Part shown: in pieces, positions 22,845-25,161 of the stretch | How positions within the stretch are numbered: position 1 is the stretch's first letter | Layout: every line of letters begins with the position of its first letter | Assembly (NCBI GenBank): GCA_023264135.1 | Contig: JALQSZ010000002.1 | Coordinates: 1 to 25,161 of the forward strand | DNA from: Acidimicrobiales bacterium | GTDB taxonomy: Bacteria; Actinomycetota; Acidimicrobiia; Acidimicrobiales; Acidimicrobilacustridaceae | DNA length: 25,161 nucleotides | Reading direction: 5' to 3' | Program-made: the position numbers and the translations under genes | Notes under the pieces: model-generated | Seen by the model: only the letters and a program-made list of their open reading frames with translations | Database searches by the model: none | Told to the model about the DNA's origin: nothing

Positions 22845-23921
22845 GTGGTTCAACTTCCTCTGACCCGACGGAGATTCTTGACCCTTGCGGGTGGAGCCGC
22901 TGGCGCAGTCGCTCTCGCTCCACTTTTAAGTGCCTGCGAAGCCTCGCCACCCTCTGGGCCTTCCGCATACGCAACCCCAATCGCACCGTCAGGCTTAGGC
23001 GTGGACACAGTCTCTTTCAGCGCTGGTTTCGTGCTTGCCGCAGCCAATGGGCTTCACATTCGTCGAAGCGCAACAACAGGATCGACAGTCGAACTCGTTT
23101 CATCGAATGGCGTGGTCAACACCTTCGGTAATCCATTCGATCCCAGGACGCTCAATTTCGTTTCTGGGGCTTCGTTTGCCCCCGACGGAAGTATCTGGCT
23201 GGTTGATCGCGGGAACAAAAAACTTTTGCACCTCACCGAGACTTTGCGACCGATCGCGGTCTACACCGCGGTCGGAGCCACCAATCTGGTCTCACCGCAC
23301 AGCATTGCTTCGCTTTCCGATGGGCGTCTTGTCCTCACCGACACCCATACGGGCGTGCATTTGCTGAACCCTTCTAAGGCAACGCCAACAACGCTGCCCG
23401 CTTCAACGCTCATGAATGGCTTCGAAAGTGGACAGAACTCCGCCCCGCCAAAGTCCACCAAGTTCATTGCCCGCGAGATCGCAGTCGGCTCTGACAACTC
23501 AATCGTTGTTCACGACCGATCGAATGGCGCTACCCGTCGCCTTCTCCGACTTAACACCGATGGCACAGCAACTCGTGACCCTCAAACGATCGATGCCGTC
23601 GTAACTTCTGTCGCCACCACTAGCGATGGCCATGTTCTCTATGTCGACGGTTCAACGAAGACCGTTACCTCGACACAAACGTTGGGTGCAGACGCGACTT
23701 ACGAAGTCGCCGTCACCAACAGGCCCGGCGACGAGATCAAAACGTTGCAGGGCAAGACCATCACGCTCGCAAACCTCGGTGGCGTTTCAAATTCCAGTGC
23801 GCATAGGTTCTGGATCGGCGGAATGGCCGTTGACGCTCAGAACAATGGTCTCGTTCTCGGTCTTCCCCATGCGGCACAAAAATTTCGTCCTCACAAAGGA
23901 GTTTTTACATGGAGTTCGTGA
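22845..23921 (+). CDS. Tat-exported lipoprotein with a propeller-like repeat body, unknown function
   Basis: No specific family recognised. The N-terminus is a twin-arginine signal, RRRFLTLAGG (residues 8-17), with a hydrophobic stretch and a lipobox LLSAC (Cys31), predicting folding before export and outer-face anchoring. The mature part is beta-rich with recurring propeller-like blades: GASFAPDGSIWLVDRGNKKL, HSIASLSDGRLVLTDTHTGV, REIAVGSDNSIVVHDRSNGA, VATTSDGHVLYVDGSTKTV and GGMAVDAQNNGLVLGLPHAA. These resemble NHL or SMP-30-like repeats. Start at GTG 22845, with no strong Shine-Dalgarno. The last 13 bases overlap the next gene, which has a strong ribosome binding site, so the two are likely coupled and may act together at the surface. 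Confidence 0.75.
   Translation: MVQLPLTRRRFLTLAGGAAGAVALAPLLSACEASPPSGPSAYATPIAPSGLGVDTVSFSAGFVLAAANGLHIRRSATTGSTVELVSSNGVVNTFGNPFDPRTLNFVSGASFAPDGSIWLVDRGNKKLLHLTETLRPIAVYTAVGATNLVSPHSIASLSDGRLVLTDTHTGVHLLNPSKATPTTLPASTLMNGFESGQNSAPPKSTKFIAREIAVGSDNSIVVHDRSNGATRRLLRLNTDGTATRDPQTIDAVVTSVATTSDGHVLYVDGSTKTVTSTQTLGADATYEVAVTNRPGDEIKTLQGKTITLANLGGVSNSSAHRFWIGGMAVDAQNNGLVLGLPHAAQKFRPHKGVFTWSS
23895..23901 (+). promoter_or_regulatory. Strong ribosome binding site of the mini-collar gene
   Basis: AAAGGAG lies 7 nt before ATG 23909, inside the end of the preceding lipoprotein gene. It is the best Shine-Dalgarno match noticed in the window and supports translation of this small protein. Confidence 0.85.
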
Positions 23922-24178
23922 TCGGACAAATCGTCCTCGCTGCCTATGGGAGTCGAATGTGGAGCGGCATGTTGCCGTGTAACGGAATGTCGCTTCCGGC
24001 GAATGTCTCCGAGTACGAGCCGCTGTATTCGATTATCGGAAATACCTACGGCGGCACACCTGGAGTGAACTTCAACGTCCCCATGTTGAGCGCGCCCACC
24101 GCTTCAAACACCTCGGATCAACAGGCGTTGGGCTACTTCATTTGCATTAACGGCATCTATCCGGAGTGGGCCGACTGA
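23909..24178 (+). CDS. Minimal phage-tail-collar-like (MdpB-type) protein, 89 aa
   Basis: The N-terminus resembles the tail-collar domain of microcystin-dependent-protein-like families: GQIVLAAYGSRMWSGMLPCN, GMSLPANVSEYEPLYSIIGN, then TYGGTPGVNFNVPML. The familiar pattern is a GW..C(D/N)G..L start, LFSIIGTTYGG, and F.LP.L. The C-terminus ALGYFICINGIYPEWAD matches the usual closing strand (Y.I...GI.P). The usual central 80-90 residues of the family are missing, so this is a short natural version rather than a truncation. No signal peptide is visible. It overlaps the Tat lipoprotein gene by 13 bases. No other phage genes are nearby. Role unknown; surface binding or assembly with the lipoprotein is a guess. 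Confidence 0.75.
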   Translation: MEFVIGQIVLAAYGSRMWSGMLPCNGMSLPANVSEYEPLYSIIGNTYGGTPGVNFNVPMLSAPTASNTSDQQALGYFICINGIYPEWAD

Positions 24179-24218
24179 AAAAAGTTCGCGGCGAGCATCA
24201 AAGCCCATCTGCGTTCGA

Positions 24219-24461
24219 CTAAGTCTCGGCCTCAACTAAACCGCTGCCATTGCCCTTGTACGGCTTGTAGCAGCGATTACGCGCTTCATCGACTGTGTCT
24301 GGCCCAAAGCAGATGAACGTTTCTGCTTCCATCAACTCTTCGATGATGGACGGATCGTCGATGTTGTCGATGTCGTAGACGACCTGCGTGCGCTTGTCGC
24401 CCACCCAACGGTTGTGTTCAAACTTCGTCGGACGATGCATAGGCGCATCGTAGACGGCCAC
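24219..24461 (-). CDS. Conserved-looking hypothetical protein (80 aa)
   Basis: I do not recognise a named family. The protein is small, soluble and acidic in its middle, with a distinctive core: HRPTKFEHNRWVGDKRTQVV, then YDIDNIDDPSIIEELMEAET and FICFGPDTVDEARNRCYKPY. No signal peptide or membrane helix. The GTG at 24461 or the ATG at 24440 (MHRPTKF) could be the start; neither has a clear Shine-Dalgarno, and the ATG is perhaps the better one. It is convergent with the mini-collar gene (40-bp gap) and lies 28 bp after the next minus-strand gene. Confidence 0.65.
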   Translation of the reverse strand: MAVYDAPMHRPTKFEHNRWVGDKRTQVVYDIDNIDDPSIIEELMEAETFICFGPDTVDEARNRCYKPYKGNGSGLVEAET

Positions 24462-24489
24462 GAACCAGCGCTCGTTCTTTTACTGGCGA

Positions 24490-24942
24490 CTACTTGTCGG
24501 TTGGATCTTCCGGCATCGCGAGCTCGCTGCCAATCGCACCAATCGCTTCGAGGTACTTCTCGTTGCCCTCGATGACCTGCACGACAGCAACATCGTCGAC
24601 CTCGAGCCCAGCATCGGTCGCCTTGCCAATCACGAAGGCCAATGCATCGTCTTCCGTCGCCACCAGCGGACCACTCGCGACCTTGTTGACGCCTTGGGCC
24701 CGAGCAACACCGCGCTCTTCGAGGTAATCGAGATGCCATTGCAGGAGCTGCGCGAGTTCGTCGTAACTCAGCTGCGCGGTCACGTCATCGGGAAGTCGGT
24801 CGGCGACGTAGTCAACCGCTTCAGCGCGGTCGTACACCGCGGGTCGAGGTTGTTCCGCGAGCTGACCCGCGAGGCGTCCAACAGCAACGAGGCCGATGAC
24901 AAGCACCGCAACAGCGGAGAGGATAATGAAGACGACGATCAC
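24490..24942 (-). CDS. Membrane-anchored hypothetical protein (150 aa)
   Basis: Not recognised as a named family. GTG start, then an N-terminal transmembrane helix (residues 2-24: IVVFIILSAVAVLVIGLVAV) and a helical, acidic domain with YDRAEAVDYVADRLPDDVTA, LSYDELAQLLQWHLDYLEER and a second half VATEDDALAFVIGKATDAGL leading to VVQVIEGNEKYLEAIGAIG. The gene starts 27 bp after the acyl-CoA dehydrogenase stop on the same strand, so co-transcription is likely. Function unknown. Confidence 0.72.
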   Translation of the reverse strand: MIVVFIILSAVAVLVIGLVAVGRLAGQLAEQPRPAVYDRAEAVDYVADRLPDDVTAQLSYDELAQLLQWHLDYLEERGVARAQGVNKVASGPLVATEDDALAFVIGKATDAGLEVDDVAVVQVIEGNEKYLEAIGAIGSELAMPEDPTDK

Positions 24943-24969
24943 GTTGGGCTCGTCGCTGTGATCAGCGGA

Positions 24970-25161
24970 TCAGATGCCGATGCGCTGAGCAAGAAGCTCA
25001 CGGTGATAGGTGGGATCACCGAAGAGAAGTTCTGAAGACTTCGCGCGCTTGAAGTACATGTGTGCGGGGTGTTCCCAGGTGAAGCCGATGCCGCCGTGGA
25101 TCTGAATGTTCTCGGCAGAGGCGTGGAAGTAGGCATCGGAGCAATAGGCCTTGGCCAGCGA
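24970..25161 (-). CDS. Acyl-CoA dehydrogenase, C-terminal fragment (cut by window edge)
   Basis: Flavoenzyme that oxidises acyl-CoA to enoyl-CoA in beta-oxidation-type pathways. Only the last 63 residues are in the window. The diagnostic FAD/substrate segment AENIQIHGGIGFTWEHPAHM is present, followed by YFKRAKSSELLFGDPTYHRE and the end LLAQRIGI before a TGA stop. The rest of the gene lies beyond the right edge. Subfamily and chain-length preference cannot be judged from this piece. Confidence 0.93.
   Translation of the reverse strand, partial: SLAKAYCSDAYFHASAENIQIHGGIGFTWEHPAHMYFKRAKSSELLFGDPTYHRELLAQRIGI

Noticed and set aside
23909..24178. Prophage remnant
   Set aside because: A tail-collar-like domain alone is common in bacterial non-phage proteins; there are no other phage, integrase or attachment features around it.

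Overview
The window looks like a core-genome segment of a moderately high-GC actinobacterium. The best guess is class Acidimicrobiia (Ilumatobacter-like); this is inferred from gene order and protein character, and no 16S rRNA gene is present to confirm it. Supporting signs are the actinobacterial order ruvCAB-yajC-secDF-rel-hisS-aspS-rarA-DUF948-DUF6167-alaS, a homodimeric AceE, frequent GTG starts and short intergenic gaps. No tRNA, rRNA, insertion sequence, integrase or CRISPR array was seen.

Region 1 (1-17436) is almost entirely minus strand. Read in the direction of transcription, from high to low coordinates, it holds ruvC-ruvA-ruvB (Holliday junction resolution), queA and tgt (queuosine tRNA modification), yajC-secD-secF (Sec accessory complex), rel ((p)ppGpp synthetase/hydrolase), a Thr-rich SGNH lipoprotein, hisS, aspS, rarA (fork repair ATPase), three small membrane-anchored proteins (DUF948-like, DUF6167-like, unclassified) and the 5' part of alaS, cut by the window edge. 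Many junctions are stop/start overlaps (ruvC/ruvA, ruvA/ruvB, yajC/secD, secD/secF, rarA/DUF948, DUF948/DUF6167), suggesting translational coupling. The one plus-strand interruption is ppnP, a small cupin nucleoside phosphorylase between tgt and queA.

Region 2 (17437-17754) is the only gene-free stretch over 300 bases. It contains a perfect 15-bp terminator hairpin, two identical 50-bp direct repeats about 91 bp apart, a 20-bp inverted repeat, and a 26-bp near-copy of the 3' end of the adjacent SDR gene. It may be a structured 3' UTR or a small repeat element.

Region 3 (17755-21974) holds an NAD-type short-chain dehydrogenase and rnhA on the minus strand, with aceE divergent on the plus strand. 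The rnhA product ends in QLSLF, the consensus sliding-clamp-binding pentapeptide. The rnhA/aceE gap carries palindromes that could be an operator.

Region 4 (21976-25161) is more accessory. It has an alpha/beta hydrolase whose nucleophile serine is replaced by glycine. Next is an overlapping pair encoding a Tat-exported lipoprotein with a propeller-like body and an 89-residue minimal phage-tail-collar-like protein. Two unrecognised small proteins and the C-terminal end of an acyl-CoA dehydrogenase follow. The most interesting leads are the RNase HI clamp motif, the repeat-rich region behind the SDR gene, and the lipoprotein/mini-collar pair.
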